A stretch of DNA of 64,000 bases from Effrenium voratum. Lineage: Eukaryota > Sar > Dinophyceae > Suessiales > Symbiodiniaceae. The position numbers and the translations under genes are program-made. The stretch covers positions 177,501 through 241,500 of the forward strand of contig CAUJNA010003068.1 of NCBI GenBank assembly GCA_963377175.1. Direction: 5' to 3'. Shown one piece after another: positions 23,501 through 30,168 of this stretch (positions are counted from its first letter, which is position 1; every line of letters starts with the position of its first letter). The notes beneath the pieces were generated by a model. The model was not told the origin of the DNA. It searched no databases and saw nothing but the letters and a program-made list of their open reading frames with translations.

Positions 23501-26500
23501 ACCACGGGGGCGACTTTGAACATGGTAAAATAATGGGGCCAGCTCAACCCTTTCTTCTTTTCCCCGCGCCTTGTGAACATCCCTTGTTTAAGGGGTTAAA
23601 CCCTAGCATCAAGAATCTCCAGATCCGCTCTGCTTAGGTTCAACAACAAGACCACGGCCCAAGAGGCTTTGGAGTACCAGGAGGCCAGCAGTTTCGGCGT
23701 TGGGTATGCTATGCCCAACCCCATTGAAGATATTGTTCTCATTGTAGGGAACATGTAAATTGAATTAGGAAGCCCCCACCACCTGCCTTGAGGTAGGGGA
23801 CATGGTGCGCTAACAGGCAAATGTGAGTGTGACATTTATGAAGCTTCAGAACAACTTCGGTCATTTGTTGTGAATATGGAAGGGGACATGGGGAACTCAC
23901 AAAATTGCCAACAAAAGCCGAGGTGGACTGACCGGTTTTCTCCGTCTGCAGGTTTTCCCACCACATTTTGAGCATATCTCGAGTCGTGCGACTTCAGGCC
24001 TACGAAGAGCGGTGCCAGCGGCAGCAGGCCAGCAAGCCCGCGCCCAATGGGCCCAACCTGCCGGAGGGAAGTTACCTAGACTCCTGCCGCGGCTGCTCGC
24101 TGGAGCCTCGCCCCGCTTCGGCTGGGCGCCTGGTCTGCAGCCATTGCCGGCTGCCGGGCTCGCCCTCCATGCCCTCCTGGCTTGACCTGGATGAGTGCCC
24201 GCTTCACGTGCGGACCCAAGTTCTGGGACCCCTGAAATCAAGGGCCAGAAGATGGGAGACTGTCAACGCGCGGGCTGGTTCCTGTAGGTTAAACAGAACA
24301 AAATAAGGAGAAACAAGAACAGTCACGCAGCTGCCATAGTCGAACGTGGGCCGACTGCTTTGCCAGCGAGGTCAACAACATCCAGGGGAGGTTGGAGTGC
24401 GAGCCCAAGCCCAATGAGCCAGACATCCCGGAAGGCGTGGCGACGGTAGAAATTCGGTCGACTGGACGCGTCTCCCTTCTGGATCCAGTAAGTCGGGGTC
24501 GCTTTCAGAGCGTTCTTTGGAGCACCCCTAGCTGCTAGCCCTATCTTGTGCCTTCGACCAAACCTTATCAAGCTCTCTGAGGCTCTTGAAGAGTCTGCTT
24601 GGAGAAGAGCCTGTTGCTCAGCACACACACACACACACACGGCAGTTTTTGTTCTTGATGTAGGAAGATTCAATTTACGTATTTGTCATCATTTGCGAAA
24701 CTTGCCTAATGCACGATCTTCCAACAGGTGGAAGACAGAGATGAGTTTTGTTTCACACAAGAACTGTGTGTTGGATCGTTTGCCTAAAGCAGCAAGTTTT
24801 CGGGCAGCACATTGAAGTCGCTTCAGCCAGAGGCAAGCTCCCGCGGCATAGCCGTCTTGTGGCCGTTTCTTGCATGAACCCAAGCTAACCCCAAGCCCCA
24901 AGCCAACCAAATCCCTAGTGCAGAGGAAAGTTTCCCATGCTCCAGCCCCAAGCAACTAAACGGGCTATTCTGGACTAAACTGGCGGCAAATTGGAAGTGC
25001 CATGAACTCATGCCCGCTTACTGTGGCAGACCAGCATGAAATCGGGTGGGGTGATGCTAGGGATGGGAGTGTTGGGCTACGGTTGCCGAGTTAAAAGTTC
25101 TTGAGGTCTGTTGATGCATGCTGGAGCTTTCTCATGGAATGTACCGCATGAAATTACAGTAACGGTTCCACAGCAACGCCCTCCTCCCCCAGTTTTTGCA
25201 TAGTCCTTGGTTGAAAAGTGCAGCCATGAAAAAACGGGCGTGTCCACAACCAGGTGTATGTTGGTTTTTGTTTCAGGCGGGTACCGCCAGTCCTGCCGCG
25301 GCTGCAGCTCCGCGGAGGGGGTTCTGCGGTGCAGCCACTGCGCCACCGCCGGGGGCCGCAACCGTCGCAGCGCCTTCGAGCTGCGGCGCTGCCCCGAGCC
25401 CGGGATGCTGGAGAACCAGGCGGTTCCACACACCCGGTGGATGGGGCCCCCGAAACGGCACCAAGTTTTGCTTTTGTCTTTTTTTTTGTTTCCGGTGAAA
25501 AGACGTAGTGGGCCCGTGGTTACCCGTGAGGTGGCTTTTTTTTGGTCATTCGCCTGAGTTGACCGGTGCTTGGCTATAAAACCCGTATTTTGTCGATAGA
25601 GTATTGAAAAACAAGCGAAGAAAAAACGTATTTGGGCGTATGACCATCTTTTTCGGGCAAAGCCTCCGGACAGAAAGAAAGCAGTGCTTTGGGGCTCCAG
25701 GTGGTGAAAACAGAGACCGGCTTGAAGAAGGACCCCCCATGGTTTTCACGAGGGGATGGTTTTCGAGAGGGTGGTATACAAAGTCATTGACGCGTGGAAC
25801 CTGACAGGTAGTCACACAGTAGGAGTGCTGAAGTTGTTAGACATGTCAAAGCCTGCTTCATGTCACCCGTCTGAGTGCTTTTCGTTCGGCTCGTGACAAT
25901 GACTGGCCCTGGAGAGAACGATATTGGCTCCTTTGGCCGGCGGCCTGCTTGATGCTGGCATGTGAGGAATTTCGCTCCAACCTGTAGTCTTTGACCCCCC
26001 CACTCGCCAGCTTGACTTTAGCCCTCGCAAGTTCAAAGCATCTTTGTTGGGGGGTTCGGTCATTGCCTGCATGGGCGCGTGTCATTTGGGCTTACCGTCC
26101 AGTCCAGTTCCAGTTGGGGGACAGGTTGCCGACCAAGCCTATGGCTCGCGCCAGGACGGGGTGCTCAGCTGCCGGGGCTTGATCCACTCGGCGGAGGTGC
26201 CGGAGGGCAAGTACCTAGCATCCTGTCAGGGCTGCAAGGCGCCCTCTGGGGGAGGGGGGAGGGGGGCGCGGGGGTTCAATCCTAATTAAAGCACGACGTC
26301 AGTGGCATTGATTAAGTTAATGCCCTCCTCAGCATGAATGCCGCGAGTTTCAAGCGTGTCAGCAGTGCCCCGCGACCGCCTTGCCATGAATGCCTTGCGC
26401 GGCCTAGCGAGGGCCTTCGAGCAGCACTGGAATTCAGCCGCACCCCGCTTGAACCATGTGCTTAATTGACAACAAGACACAGTCTGCAGCGTTTGCTGCA

Positions 26501-29500
26501 GCTGCAGCTCTGCTGAGCCTGAGCATGACACAAACAACTCTACAGTCTGCCTTTTTGCCATTGGAGTACGTCGTGCCCCTTCATCTTTAGTCTTTGTCCG
26601 TTCCCTTTTTTGCCATCCTTCAAGGTAAGCCTTGCTTGCTGGTTTGGGGAGTCGCTGAAACTACTGGGATGGCCTGGCAACCAATTCAAACCCAGAAGCT
26701 GAGGGGCAACGAATCGACCTTCCGACAGGTGTCTGCGGAGCTGGTGGTGTGCGCTCTCTGCTCCAAGGCCGACGGGCGCCAGGTGGAAGCCTCTTCTCCA
26801 CCCTGCGAGGGAGAGCTCGAGAACCAGGAAGGGACCTTTGGAATTTTGTTCCCTTGGAGTCAAGAGATGGCACCTTCACGGTCTCACGGACTTTTCTCTG
26901 GGGTCGACAGGTTTGGGTCTTTTTTCCGTTACAACAAAACCCCCTCCCCCCCCCCCCCCCACCGGTTCCCTTTGAAGGAAAATCCACAAGGAGGTTTGAA
27001 CGATGGCGGTACATGTTTGAATACGGGGCTGGCCAAACCCTGAGGGCTTTCCAACGTTGCGCACACCAGGATGGGACGCTGGTGTGTGCAGGCGGCCTCG
27101 ATGGGCCATACAGAAGGAGCGGAGGCATGCCTTCTCCGTTTGTTTGACTGAGCTATGCCATGTTGTTGGCCACACCGGGTGATGAAAGACGAATGCGGAG
27201 AAGGGGTTTGATGGCACAGACGGGTATTGGTAGAATTTCTAGCCGCACTGGGTCCTGGGTCACAGGTCCGGCGCACAACCTCCCCAAACTTGATGTTGCT
27301 TGGTGCAGGGAGCAGAAGGGCTTGCAGATTTGGCTCCCGCAACATTGTGACTTGGGTCAGCCTGAGCGTTCCAACAGCTGTCAGTGCTTTGTTCCAAGCT
27401 TTATAAATGGCTATGAAGTCCATTTCTCCCGACTGCGCGTGAGATGCAGTACTTATGTCACATGCTGCTTAGAACTGAATGTAACACCAGGGCATAGGCT
27501 TTTCCTCTTGGGCTTTGGGCGCACCCGTTCTCCTTAGACATCTTCAAGACTTGAGTGACGCGACTTTCTGCACATTGATTTGCTTCAACATAATTTTGAC
27601 ATAACACAACTGGAAATTGGCCCGCCATGTCTGAAGATAAGAGCTGTGCGGATTTGTTTTATCCTCCTAAAGTTAGGCACGACATGCCGCACCCTTCAAA
27701 ATGCCGCAGTTTGGCACGTAGTGCAAGCACCTGCAAAATGCCGCAACACCCGGGCAACAGTCGCGTTGGGCTCAACCCTTTGCCTTAGAGGCTCTCAGGT
27801 CACATTCACTGTTTTGCTTTATTTCAATCTTTGTTTGAGCAACCCGATTCTTGATTCACCACGCAAGCAACATGACGTTTGTACAGCGGCCGCGCTAGGT
27901 CCGAAGACATGTTCACCACAGCAGCGAAATACTTTCTTCCTCCCACAGTATTTGCGGCTGTACCCCTCGCTTCGTACTCGACACGGAAGCCCTGCCTTAT
28001 ACACGACTCACCTGGGAGATTACCATGGTATGCCGTCCTGTCTAACATGGAACCAGACTGAAGGGTCCTGGTTCGAACGATTTTTATTTTTCCTTTGGAG
28101 CCTCTGGTGGGTTCAATGTGGACACAAGGGCATTGCCAGAACCATAGCCAGGAGCTGTGGGGAGTGCAGGCAGCAAAAGGATGAGCTCAGCTGCAGTTGC
28201 TCTCAATCCTCCGGCCAGCAGCGTCGCTCCTCTTACCAGGCACGGGCTTCACTGGGGAAATCCGTTTGGGCCTCCTTCACTGGGGTTTGTGATTTATTTT
28301 TTCTGGGTACCTTTCGCTTTGGGGAAAGCCACCATTCTTTTTGGGGATGCCTTTGTTTTGAAAGCTTGCGTTTTGAAACGTTGGTTTCGTCATGTTGCCT
28401 CAGGGTTGCACGTGTGAATTGGGGTCTCTTTGAAAGTATTGCTTCATTTCTCTGATTCCTTGCATGTCAGCAGCTTGGGAAGTTTTCCCAAGCATTGAGA
28501 CTCGATGAAGACAATTGTTTTGTGGACAGCCACTAAAATTCACATTCCAAGCTTCAAAGGATTGTCTACAAAGGTTGCTCAACCGCATCTTTGAGGCCAC
28601 TGAACCGCGAGCTTTCCTTTAGCCTCGGATCAGCGTAGCCTTTCTTCCCACCGCGCTGTCATCAGGTCTCCCGGTGCAAGGCACCAGCGGAGCTGCACAA
28701 CGTTGAGGGCAGGCTGACGTGCCTAGGGGCGGGGGCCTTGGATGGGAATTCCACCTGGGAGCATATGGGGGGGGTGATTTACCCATTTCCGCAGTTTGAG
28801 TATCTAAGATGAGTTGGGCTTTCGGGCGGCTTTTGCTGGGCTTGACAGTTTTTCCTTGTCTTCGCACGATCTTCGAGGACTTCCAGGAAGTGTTCGATTG
28901 CCGACGGCCTGTCCACGTGCAGGTTGTTTTGTTCATGGTTCTGCCTTGTTTTTTTTTGTGCAGGTCCCGAATGCGGAGCACCTGCCCGGCGGCGAGTACC
29001 AGCAGAGCTGCCAGGGCTGCCGGGTGTCCCAGGGCTCCCCGGCGGTGCTGGCCTGCAGCCACTGCCTCAGCGAGGATGGCCGGCAGCTGGAGAGTGCGCT
29101 GCCGCTCCAGGCGGGCGTTGTGAGGTCGGACATGGGTCCGACAACATGGCTGTGGGTCAAAACCAATGGTACCATTTTGGGGTAGGTGCCCCACCTATTT
29201 TAGTCCATTTTAGTTGGGATTGGGATACTGGGGGTACGGGATTTTGACCCATGGCCACATCTTGAGGGTCGGGGTTTAAAGGGGTTGATCAAAATGTCCT
29301 TTACATGGGATGACCGTTGATGGGAAAACCACTAAGACTGAACAGATGATATTTCCCACGAAATTGGAGAAGCTACCTGCGGCATTTGATCACCCCCCCC
29401 CCCAAAAAAAAAAAAAAAATAATAATAATAATAAAAAACAAACATTTGAGGATGTCGCTTTGAAGGATGTTGGGATCCGCCCGTCAAGACTTCTGTTGCC

Positions 29501-30168
29501 CATGGCTCATAGGGCTCCCCTGGAAATTCGCAGCGCCATGTTAAGCACTTCCAACGGTTGATACGTGCACTTGCAAACAGCAGATACCCCCCCCCCTCCA
29601 CCGGTTAACATAGAACATCATGGAACCTAACGTTCGGGGGTCCAAACCAGGACCCCCCGAACGCCAGGTTCCATGTTTGTCGGATAGAGGGTAGGGAATA
29701 AGAAAGGCCACTTGATACGCATTGTTTAAACACGGAAACATCGCCTGCGTGGAGCAGGCTGAAGCACCTACATTAAGAGGTAGACCTCCCAGCCAAGGGA
29801 CACATGAGGGGCTGTGTTGTCCCTGGTATGGATGATCAAACCCTTTCACAACTACTGTACTTTGTATGCAGAGTATGTGAGCGTCCAAAAAAAAGGTGCT
29901 CCTCCTCGCACAGCAGGATTTGCCTTTGTTTTCCTTTGAGAACCCATCAAGAAGGGTCGCCTGTTTTTGGACACACTGAAACGAGAAAGGCCACCCTGTC
30001 CAGGACTGTTTGGCCAACCGGATGAGGCTGCAGAACCTCAACGGCGCGCTGGTTTGCAGAGAGAAAACCGACCGAGAACCGCGGCAAGGGCACCGGGAGA
30101 TCCACACGTGTCCACAAGGAGTCCGCAAGCAGCGCACAGCACATTGTGTTTCTTGCCAGGGCACTTGA
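8861..30168 (+). CDS. STT3: STT3 oligosaccharyltransferase catalytic subunit fused to CVNH lectin repeats
   Basis: At least 32 exons join in phase to about 1,069 codons, lacking only the start. Residues 1 to about 700 are STT3, the ER membrane enzyme that transfers lipid-linked glycans to Asn-X-Ser/Thr. Visible motifs: [15 protein letters not shown] (first acidic motif), [14 protein letters not shown] (second acidic motif), [47 protein letters not shown] (DK-type motif) and the C-terminal [11 protein letters not shown] seen in plant STT3. Frame then continues through YQEAYEERCQ into repeated SC-x2-C / L-x-C-x2-C / ENQDG-x-L-C units of the cyanovirin-N type. Donors are 18 GC, 8 GA and 5 GT; nearly all acceptors are AG|G. 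An intact dctA lies in the intron 20816-22977. The exon at 17930-18038 and the next have uncertain borders. Splicing from STT3 into CVNH is inferred from phase and sequence, not from RNA. Confidence 0.85.
9277..9359 (+). CDS. STT3: STT3 exon 2: first catalytic acidic motif
   Basis: Encodes [20 protein letters not shown], then LATQGWN. The Asp of EFDPWF is the conserved metal/acceptor-binding acid of the first external loop. The split Lys codon joins to exon 3 ([11 protein letters not shown]). The donor is GC. Confidence 0.9.
9709..9765 (+). CDS. STT3: STT3 exon 3
   Basis: Encodes [18 protein letters not shown], a highly conserved STT3 loop segment. The donor is GC at 9766. The split Thr codon joins to exon 4. 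Confidence 0.9.
10100..10198 (+). CDS. STT3: STT3 exon 4
   Basis: Encodes [20 protein letters not shown] and ends [18 protein letters not shown] is an STT3 signature. The donor is GT at 10199. Confidence 0.9.
10444..10571 (+). CDS. STT3: STT3 exon 5
   Basis: Encodes membrane helices ending in [17 protein letters not shown], equivalent to the IAVVPGYISRSVAG segment of other STT3 proteins. The donor is GA at 10572, and the next exon starts within the same Gly codon. Confidence 0.85.
10741..10812 (+). repeat. (AT)n and (CA)n-rich intronic tract
   Basis: AT dinucleotides followed by an ACAC/ATGT-rich stretch between STT3 exons 5 and 6. Confidence 0.85.
10883..10988 (+). CDS. STT3: STT3 exon 6: second acidic motif
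   Basis: Encodes [20 protein letters not shown]. The D-N-E triplet is the second conserved acidic motif of eukaryotic STT3 (SxDNEGIAIF). The donor is GC at 10989. Confidence 0.9.
11525..11575 (+). CDS. STT3: STT3 exon 7
   Basis: Encodes [17 protein letters not shown], equivalent to YFYMVAAWGGYVFIIN. The donor is GC at 11576. The split Leu codon continues as [10 protein letters not shown]. Confidence 0.9.
12103..12166 (+). CDS. STT3: STT3 exon 8
   Basis: Encodes [20 protein letters not shown], equivalent to NLIPLHVLALMVTGRYS in other STT3 proteins. The donor is GC at 12167. Confidence 0.9.
13524..13568 (+). CDS. STT3: STT3 exon 9 (45 bases)
   Basis: Encodes [15 protein letters not shown], matching the AYSTFYVLGTLLAMQ helix. 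The donor is GT at 13569. Confidence 0.9.
13804..13828 (+). repeat. Poly-T run in STT3 intron
   Basis: More than 20 consecutive T residues shortly before the acceptor of STT3 exon 10. Confidence 0.95.
13868..13951 (+). CDS. STT3: STT3 exon 10
   Basis: Encodes [20 protein letters not shown] and FLALQLLQ, equivalent to IPFVGFQPVRTSEHMAALGV. The donor is GC at 13952. Confidence 0.9.
14115..14217 (+). CDS. STT3: STT3 exon 11
   Basis: Encodes [20 protein letters not shown], then a hydrophobic helix ending in LLDPS. It follows LQLLQ in phase. The donor is GT at 14218. Confidence 0.75.
14662..14761 (+). CDS. STT3: STT3 exon 12: SVAEHQP loop
   Basis: Encodes [20 protein letters not shown] and ends [19 protein letters not shown] is the eukaryotic form of the external-loop-5 motif that shapes the active site. 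The donor is GA at 14762. Confidence 0.9.
15287..15393 (+). CDS. STT3: STT3 exon 13
   Basis: Encodes [20 protein letters not shown], then [14 protein letters not shown], a membrane helix. A C-run and AG precede it. The donor is GC at 15394. Confidence 0.75.
15934..15991 (+). CDS. STT3: STT3 exon 14
   Basis: Encodes [18 protein letters not shown], equivalent to the helix preceding VRLMLVLAP in other STT3 proteins. The donor is GA at 15992, and the split Lys codon joins to [13 protein letters not shown]. Confidence 0.8.
16145..16352 (+). repeat. Degenerate tandem repeat, about 65-70 bp unit
   Basis: About four imperfect copies of GTAGTACACGCGTGGTAAA, then ACGCACTCCMGGAGCC-like sequence and GCGAAAGTCGCAACTTT, in the intron between STT3 exons 14 and 15. 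It lies near GC-rich palindromic CGCGT steps. It is non-coding. Confidence 0.8.
17690..17845 (+). repeat. (TTTG)n / poly-T tract
   Basis: TTTGG and TTTG tetramers with an internal T run, in STT3 intron 14. It precedes the exon at 17930. Confidence 0.95.
17930..18038 (+). CDS. STT3: STT3 exon 15
   Basis: Encodes [20 protein letters not shown], then [16 protein letters not shown]. This matches the VRLMLVLAPAACVLSG helix of STT3. The 3' border (GT at 18039) is uncertain. Confidence 0.75.
18680..18787 (+). CDS. STT3: STT3 exon 16 (5' border uncertain)
   Basis: Encodes [20 protein letters not shown], then EFLDFCHDK. This is the last hydrophobic helix before the soluble catalytic domain. Several AG acceptors are possible between 18679 and 18698. 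The donor is GC at 18788. Confidence 0.6.
19697..19746 (+). CDS. STT3: STT3 exon 17 (50 bases)
   Basis: Encodes [16 protein letters not shown], equivalent to PSIVLASRN followed by IIDDFREAY. The Ala codon is split across the intron. The donor is GC at 19747. Confidence 0.85.
19878..20088 (+). CDS. STT3: STT3 exon 18: WWDYG catalytic motif
   Basis: Encodes [40 protein letters not shown] and [10 protein letters not shown], and ends HLADYVL. WWDYG is the defining acceptor-sequon binding motif of oligosaccharyltransferases. The donor is GT at 20089. Confidence 0.97.
20425..20520 (+). CDS. STT3: STT3 exon 19: DK motif
   Basis: Encodes [20 protein letters not shown], then [13 protein letters not shown]-x2-K-x3-M is the DK motif beside WWDYG in the acceptor pocket. 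The donor is GA at 20521. Confidence 0.93.
20552..20700 (+). repeat. (GT)n microsatellite in STT3 intron
   Basis: Alternating GT with CCGTGT interruptions, between STT3 exons 19 and 20. It produces the Cys/Val open frames here. Confidence 0.97.
20708..20815 (+). CDS. STT3: STT3 exon 20
   Basis: Encodes [20 protein letters not shown], then [16 protein letters not shown]. With the GA donor at 20816 it joins to [15 protein letters not shown] at 22978, as in the F-Q-E-V-x-T-S segment of plant STT3. If unspliced, the frame runs to a stop at 20921-20923. Confidence 0.85.
20931..20942 (+). promoter_or_regulatory. Candidate trans-splice acceptor for dctA
   Basis: A pyrimidine-rich stretch ends in CAG at 20938-20940, two bases before the ATG. 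Dinoflagellate mRNAs receive a spliced leader at such AGs. No relic of the leader sequence was seen in the window. Confidence 0.35.
20943..22346 (+). CDS. dctA: C4-dicarboxylate:H+/cation symporter, DctA type (SLC1/DAACS family), nested in an STT3 intron
   Basis: An intact, intronless 467-codon gene. It is expected to import succinate, fumarate and malate with protons or cations across a membrane. The sequence follows bacterial DctA end to end: [14 protein letters not shown] at residues 81-94, a membrane segment [20 protein letters not shown] at 105-124, TSSSESALP (first re-entrant hairpin) at 295-303, NLDGTNIY at 330-337, [12 protein letters not shown] (second hairpin) at 369-380 and [14 protein letters not shown] at 403-416, followed by GN at 419-420. 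The first 38 residues are extra and acidic. The ATG at 20943 is preferred because an AG ends at 20940 and the upstream in-frame extension (from 20823) lies in the host intron. G+C is high. Transfer from bacteria is inferred. Animal SLC1 proteins are more distant. Confidence 0.93.
   Translation: MAAVNTEMTEITEEESSIKHSAPVSQPVRALRCACRFPLYAQVLVAIVVGILLGWLAPEVASDPWIEAMGKLFVKMVKMVIAPIIFCTVVSGIAHVADAAKVGRVALLAILYFEVISSIALLVGLLAAELVQPGNGVNGQIDPAVAERYRKEGEGHSTLDFVSNIIPPTVVGAFSEGEILQVLFFSLLFGFALIGQGDKVEVLHKLVDQVAHAMFGVVGIIMRFAPFGAFGAMAFTVGKYGISTLQNLLGLVATNYVTSICFVLVVLGTVCLVCRFNIFRFLFYIKSELLLVLATSSSESALPSLMQKLEAAGISKPVVGLVVPLGYSFNLDGTNIYMTLTTLFISQAMGVQLTLAEKLKVLVVAMLTSKGAAGVTGAGFITLAATLGVIHPELVPGMAMVLGIDKFMSECRALTNICGNSIAAVVVAIMEGELDRAKFQAALYPGRQDVKELEESDPENPASESEL
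22978..23150 (+). CDS. STT3: STT3 exon 21: C-terminal domain
   Basis: Encodes [18 protein letters not shown], then [20 protein letters not shown]. The CxxxGxWxCPGQYPP block is characteristic of the C-terminus of plant and protist STT3. This shows that the STT3 frame resumes after the dctA-bearing intron. The donor is GA at 23151. Confidence 0.93.
23638..23683 (+). CDS. STT3: STT3 exon 22: end of STT3 homology
   Basis: Encodes [15 protein letters not shown]. This resembles the YQEEYMRRM tail of plant STT3. The donor is GC at 23684, and donor and acceptor share the sequence AGGCC. Confidence 0.75.
23998..24200 (+). CDS. STT3: Fusion exon: STT3 tail into first CVNH repeat
   Basis: Encodes [14 protein letters not shown], which completes the charged STT3 tail. 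A Pro/Asn-rich linker and [13 protein letters not shown] follow, then RLVCSHC and LDLDEC. One uninterrupted exon therefore carries both the STT3 tail and the first CVNH half-repeat, which is the best evidence for a true fusion. The donor is GC at 24201. Confidence 0.8.
24367..24434 (+). CDS. STT3: CVNH repeat 1, second part
   Basis: Encodes [20 protein letters not shown], then PEG. The N-N-x-x-G-x-L-x-C ending is typical of a cyanovirin-N half-repeat. The split Gly joins to GYRQSCRGC. The donor is GC at 24435. Confidence 0.8.
25277..25419 (+). CDS. STT3: CVNH repeat 2
   Basis: Encodes [20 protein letters not shown], then SAFELRRC and MLENQ. It matches the cyanovirin-N pattern (Y-x2-SC, L-x-C, S-x2-L-x2-C). 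The donor is GC at 25420, right after ENQ. Confidence 0.85.
26155..26238 (+). CDS. STT3: CVNH repeat 2 end and repeat 3 start
   Basis: Encodes [18 protein letters not shown], then [10 protein letters not shown]. Joined to the previous exon it gives ENQ-DGVLSC, the standard CVNH ending, and then opens a new repeat. The donor is GC at 26239. Confidence 0.85.
26729..26827 (+). CDS. STT3: CVNH repeat 3
   Basis: Encodes [20 protein letters not shown], then [10 protein letters not shown]. It ends at the same ENQ position as the exon at 25277. The donor is GA at 26828. Confidence 0.8.
27070..27116 (+). CDS. STT3: CVNH repeat 3 end and repeat 4 start (47 bases)
   Basis: Encodes [15 protein letters not shown]. 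Joined upstream it gives ENQ-DGTLVC, and downstream PYRR-SCGEC. The GA donor at 27117 leaves a split Arg codon. It is short, but phase agrees on both sides. Confidence 0.65.
28152..28239 (+). CDS. STT3: CVNH repeat 4
   Basis: Encodes [20 protein letters not shown], then GQQRRSSYQ. It follows the SC-x2-C / L-x-C-x-C plan of the other repeats. The donor is GC at 28240. Confidence 0.7.
28666..28728 (+). CDS. STT3: CVNH repeat 4, second part
   Basis: Encodes [20 protein letters not shown], the C-x8-N-x-x-G-x-L-x-C ending. The donor is GC at 28729, phase 0. Confidence 0.7.
28964..29110 (+). CDS. STT3: CVNH repeat 5
   Basis: Encodes [20 protein letters not shown], then [20 protein letters not shown]. 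This is the clearest CVNH repeat after the one at 25277. The donor is GC at 29111. Confidence 0.85.
29148..29256 (+). mobile_element. MITE-like element with terminal inverted repeats
   Basis: A 109 bp element. The left end GGCTGTGGGTCAAAA and the right end TTTTGACCCATGGCC are inverted copies (13 of 15 positions). The interior matches the element at 52304-52411 over its whole length. It lies 37 bases after a splice donor. No transposase is present. A target duplication was not clear. Confidence 0.65.
29396..29437 (+). repeat. C-run, A-run and (AAT)n simple repeat
   Basis: A C8-9 run followed by a poly-A stretch and AAT triplets, in the last intron of the STT3-CVNH gene. Confidence 0.9.
29621..29673 (+). 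repeat. Strong GC-rich hairpin
   Basis: The left arm (TGGAACCT, AA, CGTTCGGGGGTCC) and right arm (GGACCCCCCGAACG, CC, AGGTTCCA) pair over about 21 bp with a two-base internal loop, one bulged C and a five-base apical loop. It is intronic. Confidence 0.85.
30004..30168 (+). CDS. STT3: Last recognised exon: end of CVNH repeat 5 and stop
   Basis: Encodes [20 protein letters not shown] and then a Lys/Arg/Thr-rich tail ending SCQGT, with TGA at 30166-30168. NLNGALVC is the CVNH repeat ending and joins in phase 0 to LPLQ at 29110. Whether this is the true last exon is not certain. Confidence 0.65.
   Translation, partial: DCLANRMRLQNLNGALVCREKTDREPRQGHREIHTCPQGVRKQRTAHCVSCQGT

Noticed and set aside
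27580..28455. A 291-codon + strand frame
   Set aside because: It runs across intron sequence. Only 28152-28239 inside it is supported as an exon (CVNH repeat 4).
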